Shown one piece after another: positions 46,531 through 55,534 of a DNA stretch of 64,000 bases; position 1 is the first letter of the stretch, and each line of letters begins with the position of its first letter. A program made the translations under genes and the position numbers. The notes under the pieces are model-generated. The model was given only the letters and a program-made list of their open reading frames with translations, was not told where the DNA came from and did not search any database. This DNA is from Chamaesiphon minutus PCC 6605 (GTDB lineage: Bacteria; Cyanobacteriota; Cyanobacteriia; Cyanobacteriales; Chamaesiphonaceae): positions 4,972,886-5,036,885 of the forward strand of contig NC_019697.1 in the NCBI RefSeq assembly GCF_000317145.1, read 5' to 3'.

Positions 46531-46953
46531 CTAACGAAGTTTCTGCACCCAGTTGTGATAGAGCTGCTGAATTTTGGCAGTTAATGGTTGTGTTGTGTCT
46601 GGTGCTGAAGATGGTGTCGATTGAATGTTGGTTAATAGATTGGCTTCGGCTACAGCCACATCGCCGTCGCTATAAATTAAACCGCTAATTGCCTCAATTA
46701 GAGCATCATCATCATAAATCGATCGATCTCCCAGATACTCGCCAATCCACTGCTCGCATTCTGCGGGGGTAACTTTGCTTGCTCCCGTCAATAATGATTC
46801 GATCTCAGGCTCTAGATCTAAATGACGATCGTGGGCGACTTTCGAGAGATATTGACGTTCTTCCGGTTGGATTTTCCCATCGAGCCAAGCCACACCGATG
46901 AGGATCTTCATCAACAGTCGTCCCTGAGATTCTGCGTGCATAGGATTTACCAT
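46531..46953 (-). CDS. TerB-like tellurite-resistance domain protein
   Basis: This 140-residue helical protein has repeated acidic helix motifs (AWLDGKIQPEERQYLSKVAH and ISGLIYSDGDVAVAEANLL) typical of TerB/DjlA-like metal-associated domains. No membrane segment. Its start lies only 27 bp from the divergent cruP start. The initiator could be Met1 or Met5. The role is unknown. Confidence 0.8.
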   Translation of the reverse strand: MVNPMHAESQGRLLMKILIGVAWLDGKIQPEERQYLSKVAHDRHLDLEPEIESLLTGASKVTPAECEQWIGEYLGDRSIYDDDALIEAISGLIYSDGDVAVAEANLLTNIQSTPSSAPDTTQPLTAKIQQLYHNWVQKLR

Positions 46954-46980
46954 AGTAAGTAATTCTCTTTCCCTAATTCT

Positions 46981-48531
46981 ATGCCGATCGCTGCTGACAT
47001 GGCTGCCAAATTTCCTACCGATACTTTTGCAAATTTAGAGCGCGTCGATAAACTGTGGCAAAATTTGCGTCAGGGACAGATTTCGCCACGAGAAATGGTC
47101 GTTTCCAGCGATGAATTTTTAAAAACCATCGATGTGGAGATCGCGATCGCGGGTGGTACGCTGGGAATTATCTTGGCGGCTGCTCTCCAACAGCGAGGAA
47201 TTCAGGTAGTCGTCATCGAGCGCGGAGAGTTGAAAGGGAGAGTGCAGGAGTGGAATATCTCGCGCGCCGAATTGGCGGTGCTGCTAGAGATGGAACTGCT
47301 ATCTGAGGCTGAATTAGCACTCGCGATCGCCACAGAGTATAATCCAGGACGGATCGCTTTTCCGAATACGCCCGATATTTGGGTGCGAGATGTTTTAAAT
47401 ATCGGTGTAGATCCGGTATATTTACTCGCAACTCTCAAGGCCAAATTTTTAGAAGGTGGTGGGAGACTATTAGAATTTACCGCTTGCGATCGGGTTACAA
47501 TTCACCCAAATGGGGTAGAAATTAATACCCCAACGGCGAGATTGACAAGTAAGTTGTTTATCGATGCCATGGGACATTTTTCCCCATTAGCCGCACAAGC
47601 TAGAGCGGGGGCAAAACCAGAGGGAATTTGTCTGGTAGTGGGTAGTTGCGCGACTGGCTTCACGCGTAATGAAACAGGCGATCTGTTTGCGACAATTACG
47701 CCCATTCAAAATCAGTGTCAATATTTTTGGGAGGCATTTCCCGCCCGCGATGGACGCACCACCTATCTATTCACTTATATGGATGCGCATCCCGATCGGT
47801 TTAGTATAGAATTTTTATTTAGTGAATATCTAAAATTATTACCCACGTATCAACAGGTCGAATTAGCCGATTTGAATTTTCTGCGGTGTCTATTTGGCTG
47901 CTTTCCATCCTATCGCGATAGTCCGCTCCAAACACCTTGGTCGCGGGTATTATTAATTGGTGATAGTAGTGGCAGTCAATCTCCTGTTAGTTTTGGCGGC
48001 TTTGGCGCACTGATTCGTCATTTGTCGCGACTGACTGATGGAATTGAAATGGCAGTGCGGGCGGATGCATTAACTAATAAAGATCTCCAATTACTACAAC
48101 CATATCAACCAAATATTGCTGTAACTTGGATGTTTCAAAGAGCGATGAGCGTACCGATCTACAGTCAAATTAACCCGGAGCAAATTAACAACCTCTTAGC
48201 TGCTGTCTTTCGATCGATGAACGATCTCGGCGACGATGTGCTGCGCCCATTTCTTCAGGATGTCGTCCAGTTTACCGCTTTATCTAAAACATTAGGGCAA
48301 ACTTCGATTTCTAGTTTACCAGCAGTATTACCGATCGTGCCTCATGTTGGAGTTGCCACACTCCTCGATTGGCTGATTAATTATATCAACTTAGGTATGT
48401 ATACTGGACTTTATCCATTGAGTAAAATCATCGCACCATTATTAACTAAACTTTCACCATCGCAACAGTATTACTATCAGCAACTATTACAGGCTTACCG
48501 ATATGGCTCCGGCAAAGACTTAGATATTTAG
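46981..48531 (+). CDS. cruP: CruP, lycopene-cyclase-like FAD-dependent protein
   Basis: This 516-residue flavoprotein belongs to the CruA/CruP family. The FAD-binding segment is IAIAGGTLGIILAAAL (residues ~55-70). Family blocks are KGRVQEWNISRAELAVLLEM, LFIDAMGHFSPLAAQARAG, FWEAFPARDGRTTYLFTYMD, CFPSYRDSPL and GDSSGSQSPVSFGGFGALIR. By recall these agree better with plant/cyanobacterial CruP than with CruA. CruP has weak or no lycopene cyclase activity and is linked to carotenoid oxidation balance in plants. It is divergent from the TerB-like gene. Confidence 0.85.
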   Translation: MPIAADMAAKFPTDTFANLERVDKLWQNLRQGQISPREMVVSSDEFLKTIDVEIAIAGGTLGIILAAALQQRGIQVVVIERGELKGRVQEWNISRAELAVLLEMELLSEAELALAIATEYNPGRIAFPNTPDIWVRDVLNIGVDPVYLLATLKAKFLEGGGRLLEFTACDRVTIHPNGVEINTPTARLTSKLFIDAMGHFSPLAAQARAGAKPEGICLVVGSCATGFTRNETGDLFATITPIQNQCQYFWEAFPARDGRTTYLFTYMDAHPDRFSIEFLFSEYLKLLPTYQQVELADLNFLRCLFGCFPSYRDSPLQTPWSRVLLIGDSSGSQSPVSFGGFGALIRHLSRLTDGIEMAVRADALTNKDLQLLQPYQPNIAVTWMFQRAMSVPIYSQINPEQINNLLAAVFRSMNDLGDDVLRPFLQDVVQFTALSKTLGQTSISSLPAVLPIVPHVGVATLLDWLINYINLGMYTGLYPLSKIIAPLLTKLSPSQQYYYQQLLQAYRYGSGKDLDI

Positions 48532-48721
48532 ATCGTTGGGTGGTAAATATGCGTTCGTATAGCGTGCCAAGCGGCAATAGTCATCAGCAGCGCGATCGAT
48601 AAGTAGTGATGAGTTTTATGTGTAGTTTTGGTGCGACGAATTATAAATTAAAATATACCGTCACTTTACTGCGTCTAATTTCACTTTCAACATCACACCT
48701 CACACTTTCAATCTTGCTGAC

Positions 48722-49390
48722 ATGAATAATCCACTAGAGCAGTTCTCAGTTGAAATAGATCGATCCGATCGAGACATCAACCTCACCAAGGCTGCATTAT
48801 ATATTTCTCAAATCGAATATCCCGACTTAGATATCGATCGATATCTAAATATTCTCGACGAAATGGCTGCGGAAGTAGCTAAAAAATTGCCAGCAACTCA
48901 TTATCCGCTCAAAGTAATTCAGACCATCAACCACTATTTATATACAGAACTTAACTTTCATGGTAACGAAATTGACTATTACAACCCAGCTAATAGTTTG
49001 CTCAGTGACGTAATCGATCGCCGGACGGGAATTCCAATTACTTTGGCTGTTGTTTACTTAGAAATTGCTAAAAGAATTGATTTTCCAATGGTAGGAATTG
49101 GAATGCCGGGGCATTTTCTGATTCGGCCTAATTTCAAAGATGCGGGTATATTTGTCGATGCTTTTAGTGCTGGAGAAGTCTTATTTGCTGAAGACTGTAG
49201 GCAAAAGCTAATCCACATCTACCAACAAGATATTCCCTTTTTACCGCCCGAACTATTGCAACCTGTTACCAATCGCCAAATCTTACTGCGAATCTTAAAT
49301 AACCTCCAGGCAAACTATCTCAATCAAGTCGATTTCGATCGTGCCTACGTCATCAAACAATGGATCGAGATCGTCGGCTTACAATCATAA
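48722..49390 (+). CDS. SirB1/transglutaminase-like family protein
   Basis: This 222-residue soluble protein has the SirB1-N/transglutaminase-like core: LNFHGNEIDYYNPANSLLSD, RRTGIPITLAVVYLEIAKRI and VGIGMPGHFLIRP followed by FVDAFSAGEVL. The C-terminal region (NRQILLRILNNLQANYL) is the usual helical end. The family function is not established; the catalytic Cys of transglutaminases is not conserved in this branch. Length is typical for the cyanobacterial members. Confidence 0.85.
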   Translation: MNNPLEQFSVEIDRSDRDINLTKAALYISQIEYPDLDIDRYLNILDEMAAEVAKKLPATHYPLKVIQTINHYLYTELNFHGNEIDYYNPANSLLSDVIDRRTGIPITLAVVYLEIAKRIDFPMVGIGMPGHFLIRPNFKDAGIFVDAFSAGEVLFAEDCRQKLIHIYQQDIPFLPPELLQPVTNRQILLRILNNLQANYLNQVDFDRAYVIKQWIEIVGLQS

Positions 49391-50432
49391 CCGATCGGGA
49401 TTAAAGGATTAAAGGATTGACAGGGTGAGGTTATCGGTACCTATCTACCTATCTACCTATCTGCCGATTACCCTGTCTTGCAATTTGTCATAAATGCCAA
49501 AAAGCCACTTTTTTCGGCCTTAATCCGGCAGAACCGACGCTACGCGATCGACTAAATAACTGCTAAATTGGTGTCACAACGCCCTAAAATTGGAGAAAAT
49601 TAAGCTGACAGGCTGTGCATAGTCAATCCCCATGCCCGACTTTCCCATCCAACCCAGCGCAGATCTCAACTATGCCCTCGTACACGAATGGTTAACACCC
49701 CAAGCAACAGGCGGCTCTGAATTAGTAGTCCGCGAAATCTTGCAATGTCTCGATGCCGAGCTGTACGCATTAATTGATTTTGAATCGACAAATCCCGCTA
49801 GTTATCTCTACGAGCGGCAAATCGGTACAACCTTCCTTCAAAATCTGCCTGGAGTCAAAAGTGGCGTCCAGAAATATTTGCCATTGATGCCGATCGCGAT
49901 CGAACAATTAGACTTACGGCACTATGATGTAATTTTATCCTCGTCCCACGCCGTCGCCAAAGGGATTCTTACGACTCCCCAGCAATTGCACCTGTGCTAC
50001 TGCCATACGCCGATGCGCTACGCCTGGGATCTGACTTTTGACTATTTACATCAAAGCCGACTCGGACGCGGCCTTCCAGGCATATTAACGCGCTATCTGT
50101 TGCATCGCTTGCGCCAATGGGACGTCTTGAGTGCCAATCGTGTAGACCATTTTATTGCCAATTCATACTTTACCGCCAGCCGGATTTGGCGATGTTATCG
50201 CCGCAAAGCCGAGGTAATTTACCCCCCAGTCAACATTGACAGATTTACCTGCACTACCGACAAAGACGACTTTTATCTGACGGTGTGCCGCCTAGTTGGT
50301 TACAAACAAGTTGCCCTCATTGTCGAAGCCTTCAATCAAAATGGGCGCAATTTAGTCATCATCGGTACGGGAAATGAATTACAAAAGTTGCAACAAATTG
50401 CCAGATCGAACGTCACAATTTTAGGATCTCAA

Positions 50433-50442
50433 CCCGACGTTG
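50433..50442. repeat. Left target-site duplication of the ISAs1-type element
   Basis: CCCGACGTTG occurs here directly before the left inverted repeat and again at 51928-51937 directly after the right one. It is a 10-bp duplication, within the range known for this IS family. Confidence 0.93.
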
Positions 50443-51927
50443 CAGGGTGAACGCACTTAAATCTTATATTATTAAAAACACTTAGAAACTAGATGTAAAT
50501 TTGATTCATCAAAGATGTGAAATCTATACCCGTCGATAGCTTTAGCTAATTAATTGTGTTAAGTTGATTTGGAACTAATATCATGTAAAATGAAGCTGAA
50601 GCCTAAGCATAGTATCGCAGAACACTTTGACGACATAGAAGACATTAGGATTGAACGTGGAAAAAAACATAAACTAATCGACATCATCACGATCTCCATT
50701 TGTGCTGTAGTATGTGGGGCGGACGGATGGATAGATATAGAAATGTATGGTATAGCCAGAAAAAAATGGTTAGAAAAGTTCCTAGAACTACCGAATGGAA
50801 TCCCATCTCATGATACATTTGCTAGAGTATTTTCACAAATTAATCCTGATGAATTTAATAAATCATTCCTGAGTTGGATTAAAGGAATAAGTAAAATAAC
50901 CGCAGGAGAAATAATTGCCTTTGATGGAAAACAATCTCGAAACTCAGGAGATGAAAAGAATGGTCAAGGTGTAATTAATACAGTCAGTGCCTGGGCTGCA
51001 AGTAATAGATTAGTATTAGGTCAAAAGAAAGTAGAAGGAAAATCTAATGAAATCACAGCACTTCCCGAACTGATTCAAATCTTGGATTTAGCAGGATGTA
51101 TCGTTACCATCGACGCAATGGGATGTCAAAGAGAAATAGTCAAAAAAATCGTCGAAAAAGATGCAGATTATGTAATTGCTGTAAAAAAGAATCAACCGAC
51201 CTTGTACAAACAAGTAAAGCAGCTATTTAAACAAGCAATTGAAACTCAGGGAAAAGACCTCAACCTGAGTAGCTTCAACAGTAGAGAGATGAATAGAGGT
51301 AGAGAAGAAATTCGTAATTATTTAATGATAACAGATGTTGCGGAGCAAATAGATCCACTGCAAAAATGGAAAAAGTTAACTAGTATTGGCATGGTAGAAT
51401 CAGTTCGAGTTGTCGGCGGAAAGACGAGTGTAGAAACTCGTTATTTTATCAGTAGTCTAGAGAGCGATGCTCAAAAATTAGCAGAGGGAATTAGAAGTCA
51501 TTGGTCGATAGAAAATTCTCTTCACTGGGTGCTTGATGTTGCTTTTAAAGAAGATGATAGTCGAATTAGGAAAGATAATGCTCCAGCTAATTTTGCGATT
51601 TTACGACATATAGCAGTTAACATAATTAGTGAAAATAAAAGTCGAAAGTTAAGTGTTAGAAGTAAGAGATTCTTGGCGACACTTGACGAAGAATATTCAA
51701 CTGAACTTTTAGAAGCTATTTTGTAATTTATTTGCACTAATTAATCTCGGCTTGACTAATGAGTTGGTCGAGCTTTCTGCTACACTAAATTAAATTAATC
51801 GGATCTCATGTTTGATTTTAGTTTCAATTGGCATTGTAATAAGTGCAATTAGTTAGTAAGTACGATTGAGTTAGCTATTCTAGTTTTGATCGATCGAATT
51901 ACACCCGATTTTGATGCGTTCACCCTG
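50443..51927 (+). mobile_element. ISAs1-family insertion sequence, 1485 bp, apparently intact
   Basis: Terminal inverted repeats are CAGGGTGAACGCACTTAAAT at the left and, read inward from the right, CAGGGTGAACGCATCAAAAT (17 of 20 identical, first 13 identical). A 10-bp target duplication flanks the element exactly. It carries one full-length transposase ORF in the same direction as the disrupted gene. Perfect duplications and an open transposase indicate a recent insertion. Base composition is AT-richer than the surrounding genes. Confidence 0.93.
50590..51726 (+). CDS. ISAs1-family DDE transposase
   Basis: This 378-residue transposase begins with the DUF4338/DDE_Tnp_1-associated N-domain (HSIAEHFDDIEDIRIERGKK). 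The catalytic acidic residues lie in IIAFDGKQSRNSG, VTIDAMGCQREIVKKI and HWSIENSLHWVLDVAFKEDD. Length is normal and the frame is intact, so it should be active. The ATG at 50590 is preferred over an in-frame TTG at 50569. Confidence 0.93.
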   Translation: MKLKPKHSIAEHFDDIEDIRIERGKKHKLIDIITISICAVVCGADGWIDIEMYGIARKKWLEKFLELPNGIPSHDTFARVFSQINPDEFNKSFLSWIKGISKITAGEIIAFDGKQSRNSGDEKNGQGVINTVSAWAASNRLVLGQKKVEGKSNEITALPELIQILDLAGCIVTIDAMGCQREIVKKIVEKDADYVIAVKKNQPTLYKQVKQLFKQAIETQGKDLNLSSFNSREMNRGREEIRNYLMITDVAEQIDPLQKWKKLTSIGMVESVRVVGGKTSVETRYFISSLESDAQKLAEGIRSHWSIENSLHWVLDVAFKEDDSRIRKDNAPANFAILRHIAVNIISENKSRKLSVRSKRFLATLDEEYSTELLEAIL

Positions 51928-51937
51928 CCCGACGTTG
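51928..51937. repeat. Right target-site duplication of the ISAs1-type element
   Basis: CCCGACGTTG is the second copy of the 10-bp duplication; deletion of 50443-51937 would restore the glycosyltransferase frame. Confidence 0.93.
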
Positions 51938-52413
51938 TCGTCCAAGACTATTTATCTCGCGCCAAAGCATTTGTCTATGCAGCTTGCGAAGATTTTGGTA
52001 TCGTATTGGTAGAAGCACAGGCTTGTGGTACGCCAACGATCGCGTATGGAGTTGGTGGAGCGGCTGAAACTGTCTTGGACATCCGCTCTTATCCAGAGCG
52101 GGGTACTGGCATTCTCTTTTCCGCTCAAACTACCACAGCCCTGATCACCGCGATCTCCACATTTGAAACTTATCGCCAACAGTTTCAAGCCGAGCGAATT
52201 CGGACTCATGCTGAAGGCTTCGCTACTTCGGTATTTCGCTCGCGATATCTGCGCTTAGTCGATCGAGCCACTCAGCAGTGGCAATCGAGGGCTAAACTCA
52301 AACATGGTGAAATCTAAACTAACTTTAGACATATGAGTGACAAATAGAACCAGAGTAATCTCGTTCTGTACAATCTGGGGAGTATTGGCGATCGCGTGAA
52401 ATTGAGGAATAAA

Positions 52414-53103
52414 ATGACCGCAACTAGCAAGTCTGTATCGAATATAACAGCTCAGTCTTTAGCCCAAAAGCAAGTATTTCATCATTACAGCGATCTGACC
52501 AAACGGCTATTTGATATTATCTTCTCTCTACTAGTACTGTTATTATGCGCCCCAATTTATCTAGTGTTAGCGATCGCGATCGCTTGTACTTCATCAGGCT
52601 CGATCTTTTACGTCCAAGAACGAGTCGGTAGAAATCACCGCCGATTTGGATGTATTAAATTCCGCACGATGATCCCCAATGCCGATCGATTACTCCACGA
52701 AATGATGGCACAATCCGAAGATCTGCGTCAGGAATTTTCTGAAAATTTTAAGCTCAAAGAAGACCCACGCATTACAAAAATTGGTAAATTTCTCCGCACG
52801 ACCAATTTAGATGAATTTCCGCAATTTATTAATGTCCTTAAGGGCGAAATGAGTATCGTCGGGCCGCGTCCATTGGTACCCGAAGAAATCGAACGGTACG
52901 GTACGCATATCGATCGAATCTTAACGATTAGGCCAGGAATAACCGGACTGTGGCAGGTTTCTGGGCGCAATGATATCCCCTACGCCCAGCGGATTCGCAT
53001 TGATGTCAGCTATGTCAAACGGCGTAATTTTTGGCTGGATCTGCGGATCGTATTGAAAACTGTGCGCTTAACGGTAATACCTAAAAATAATGGGGCATAT
53101 TAA
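52414..53103 (+). CDS. Sugar-phosphate transferase (WcaJ/ExoY-type, initiating glycosyltransferase)
   Basis: This 229-residue membrane protein starts polysaccharide repeat-unit synthesis by transferring sugar-1-phosphate to undecaprenyl phosphate. It has one N-terminal hydrophobic segment (DIIFSLLVLLLCAPIYLVLA, residues ~36-55) and the catalytic domain with VQERVGRNHRRFGCIKFRTM, TKIGKFLRTTNLDEFPQFIN, GEMSIVGPRPLVPEE and RPGITGLWQVSGRN. It is the short form without the N-terminal multi-TM domain. GAGGAAT precedes the ATG at 52414; a GTG at 52396 is an alternative. Its cluster contains gmd and fcl. Confidence 0.93.
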   Translation: MTATSKSVSNITAQSLAQKQVFHHYSDLTKRLFDIIFSLLVLLLCAPIYLVLAIAIACTSSGSIFYVQERVGRNHRRFGCIKFRTMIPNADRLLHEMMAQSEDLRQEFSENFKLKEDPRITKIGKFLRTTNLDEFPQFINVLKGEMSIVGPRPLVPEEIERYGTHIDRILTIRPGITGLWQVSGRNDIPYAQRIRIDVSYVKRRNFWLDLRIVLKTVRLTVIPKNNGAY

Positions 53104-53212
53104 GATAACGAACATTACCTACTCAGAAACTGGTAGTGAGAGATCGCAATTCGGATCTATGATGGGGAAACTCAGAGTCTAGCGATGTAACTGATACTGA
53201 TAGCTTCCAAAC

Positions 53213-54292
53213 ATGACAGAAACAAAACGTGCATTAATAACTGGGATTACCGGACAGGATGGATCGTATTTAGCCGAACTGCTGCTTGCCAAGGGCTACG
53301 AAGTTCATGGCATTATTCGGCGGACATCGACTTTTAATACCGATCGCATCGAACACTTGTATCAAGATCCGCACACCCCTGGAGCCAAACTTTTTCTCCA
53401 CTACGGTGACTTAGCCGATGGTGTAACCCTGCGACGCCTCTTAGAACTCACTTGTCCTCACGAAGTATACAATCTCGGCGCGCAATCTCACGTCCGAGTC
53501 AGCTTCGACGCACCTGAATATACCGTCGATACAGTTGCGATGGGAGCACTGCGCTTACTCGAAGCTATTCGTGATTACGAGCAACGCACCAAGCTGCAAG
53601 TCCGCTACTATCAAGCTGGTTCGTCCGAAATGTATGGCTTGGTGCAAGAAGTACCCCAGTCCGAAACTACACCCTTCTACCCTCGCAGTCCCTACGCTTG
53701 CGGCAAACTGTTCGCCCATTGGCAAACCGTCAACTATCGCGAATCTTATAATATCTTCGGCTGTAACGGCATTTTATTCAATCACGAATCCCCACGGCGC
53801 GGCGAAACCTTCGTTACTCGCAAAATTACGCGCGCGATCGCCAGGATTATGGCCAAACAGCAAGATAAACTCTTTCTAGGCAATCTCGAAGCCAAACGCG
53901 ATTGGGGCTACGCCAAAGATTATGTAGTTGCCATGTGGCTGATGCTACAACAAGAAACCCCCGATGATTATGTAATTGCCACGGGTGAAACTCACGCGAT
54001 CCATGAATTTCTGACAATTGCTTTCGATTACGTCAATCTCGATTGGAAAAACTACGTCGAATTTGATGCCCGTTATCTGCGTCCAGCAGAAGTAGAATTA
54101 CTCATCGGCAATCCTACCAAAGCCCAGACAAAGCTCGGCTGGAAACCGACGGTGACATTTACAGAACTAGTTCATCTAATGGTCGATACCGATCTCCATG
54201 CCCTCGGCATCAAATCGCCCAATTATCAAGGTGAAGAAACGTTACCAGATATAGCGATCGTCCGCCAAGCATTAGCCACTATGCATGATTAA
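53213..54292 (+). CDS. gmd: GDP-mannose 4,6-dehydratase
   Basis: This 359-residue enzyme makes GDP-4-keto-6-deoxymannose, the first step to GDP-L-fucose. The NADP-binding motif is [20 protein letters not shown] (residues ~9-28). The active site is GSSEMYG (~138) and YACGK (~162), and the tetramer loop [13 protein letters not shown] is present. It is the canonical full-length form; the homologue at 1524-2471 is shorter. fcl follows 155 bp later. Confidence 0.97.
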   Translation: MTETKRALITGITGQDGSYLAELLLAKGYEVHGIIRRTSTFNTDRIEHLYQDPHTPGAKLFLHYGDLADGVTLRRLLELTCPHEVYNLGAQSHVRVSFDAPEYTVDTVAMGALRLLEAIRDYEQRTKLQVRYYQAGSSEMYGLVQEVPQSETTPFYPRSPYACGKLFAHWQTVNYRESYNIFGCNGILFNHESPRRGETFVTRKITRAIARIMAKQQDKLFLGNLEAKRDWGYAKDYVVAMWLMLQQETPDDYVIATGETHAIHEFLTIAFDYVNLDWKNYVEFDARYLRPAEVELLIGNPTKAQTKLGWKPTVTFTELVHLMVDTDLHALGIKSPNYQGEETLPDIAIVRQALATMHD

Positions 54293-54447
54293 TGTCGCTG
54301 CAAGCTATCGAGTCGCACGAGCTGCATCGGCTCAAATTTGAGCCGATACATTAGTGGCACCACTGCCATCGTGCCAAAACATATTGACTTCACAATTCTT
54401 CTGCCTAAAGCCTTCTCTTCACAATCAGATTAAATCTCTCACAGCTT

Positions 54448-55392
54448 ATGGCAAATCTAGATTTATCTAACCAGCGAATACTCGTTACTGGCGGTGCGGG
54501 ATTTCTCGGCCAACAAGTCATCAGCCAACTGTGCGATCGAGGAGCCGATCCTGCCAAAATTACCGTCCCCAGATCCGCAGATTGCGACTTGCGGGTACTC
54601 GAAAACTGTCATCAAGCAGTCAAAAACCAAGACGTCATCGTTCACCTTGCCGCACACGTTGGTGGGATTGGCTTAAATCAACTCAAACCAGCCGAGTTAT
54701 TTTACGATAATCTGATGATGGGTACCCAATTAATCCATGCAGCTTATCAAGCCGGAGTCGGCAAATTTGTCTGCGTGGGGACGATTTGTGCCTATCCTAA
54801 ATTCACACCCGTACCATTTAAAGAAGAAGATATCTGGAATGGTTATCCAGAAGAAACAAACGCCCCTTATGGTGTAGCTAAAAAAGCTTTATTAGTACAG
54901 TTACAATCCTATCGCCAGCAATATGGATTTAATGGTATCTATCTTTTGCCCGTAAATTTATATGGGCCAGCCGATAATTTCAAACCCGAAAGTTCCCATG
55001 TAATCCCTGCCTTAATTCGCAAGGTTCACGAAGCTCAAATCGCTGGCGATAAGCAAATTCCTGTCTGGGGCGACGGTAGTCCCAGTCGCGAGTTTATCTA
55101 CGTAGATGATGCAGCCAGAGGCATCGCGATCGCTACTACCAGCTACGACGGTGCCGACCCAGTAAACCTCGGTACTAACTATGAAATTACCATTAAAGAC
55201 TTAATTACTTTAATTTGTAAACTCATGGACTACCAAGGCGAAATCGTCTGGCAAACCGATAAACCCAACGGTCAACCGCGCCGTTGTTTGGACACTCAAA
55301 AAGCTCAAGAATATTTTGGCTTTACCGCCCAAGTCGATATCGAACGTGGCCTGCAAAATACGATCGATTGGTACCGCACTCACGGAGAATAA
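54448..55392 (+). CDS. fcl: GDP-L-fucose synthase
   Basis: This 314-residue SDR epimerises and reduces GDP-4-keto-6-deoxymannose to GDP-L-fucose. It has VTGGAGFLGQQVISQL, the family block VGGIGLNQLKPAELFYDNLM, VGTICAYPKFTPVPFKEED, the catalytic YGVAKKALLVQ and WGDGSPSREFIYVDDAARG. Together with gmd it forms the de novo GDP-fucose pathway for the neighbouring polysaccharide genes. Confidence 0.96.
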   Translation: MANLDLSNQRILVTGGAGFLGQQVISQLCDRGADPAKITVPRSADCDLRVLENCHQAVKNQDVIVHLAAHVGGIGLNQLKPAELFYDNLMMGTQLIHAAYQAGVGKFVCVGTICAYPKFTPVPFKEEDIWNGYPEETNAPYGVAKKALLVQLQSYRQQYGFNGIYLLPVNLYGPADNFKPESSHVIPALIRKVHEAQIAGDKQIPVWGDGSPSREFIYVDDAARGIAIATTSYDGADPVNLGTNYEITIKDLITLICKLMDYQGEIVWQTDKPNGQPRRCLDTQKAQEYFGFTAQVDIERGLQNTIDWYRTHGE

Positions 55393-55407
55393 TCGATTTT
55401 AACCATA

Positions 55408-55496
55408 AAAAGGTAGGGGTAATGTCTTGTCTCGCTAAACCGTCGGCTTTGCCGACGAGCGCGAGCCGCTTCATGAATTACCCCTACCTTTTTATT
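55408..55496. terminator. Palindromic terminator with an inserted ~46-nt hairpin element (55424-55469)
   Basis: The outer arms AAAAAGGTAGGGGTAAT and ATTACCCCTACCTTTTT flank a two-stem element. Its outer stem is CTCGC (55431-55435) / GCGAG (55461-55465). Its inner stem is CGTCGGC (55441-55447) / GCCGACG (55451-55457), with a TTT loop. The T-run supports termination of fcl, and the A/T symmetry also suits the convergent methyltransferase gene. The outer arms match the uninterrupted palindrome at 31954-32001. Confidence 0.75.
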
Positions 55497-55534
55497 TTAA
55501 ACTCAACCAAATATTAATACTCTAAATTAGCATA

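Larger units (their letters stand above)
49632..52317 (+). pseudogene. Group 1 glycosyltransferase interrupted by an insertion sequence
   Basis: The 5' part (49632-50442) encodes the GT-B N-domain (YALVHEWLTPQATGGSELVV, then HLCYCHTPMRYAWDLTFDYL and NRVDHFIANSYFTASRI). The 3' part (51928-52317) encodes the donor-binding end (YLSRAKAFVYAACEDFGIVL, VEAQACGTPTIAYGVGG). Joining at the 10-bp target duplication restores one frame, SQPDVVVQDYLSRAK, of about 396 residues. That is a normal family-4 glycosyltransferase, likely a mannosyl- or fucosyl-type enzyme of the exopolysaccharide cluster. As it stands the protein is truncated inside the nucleotide-sugar domain, so the gene is inactive unless the element excises. 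Confidence 0.93.
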
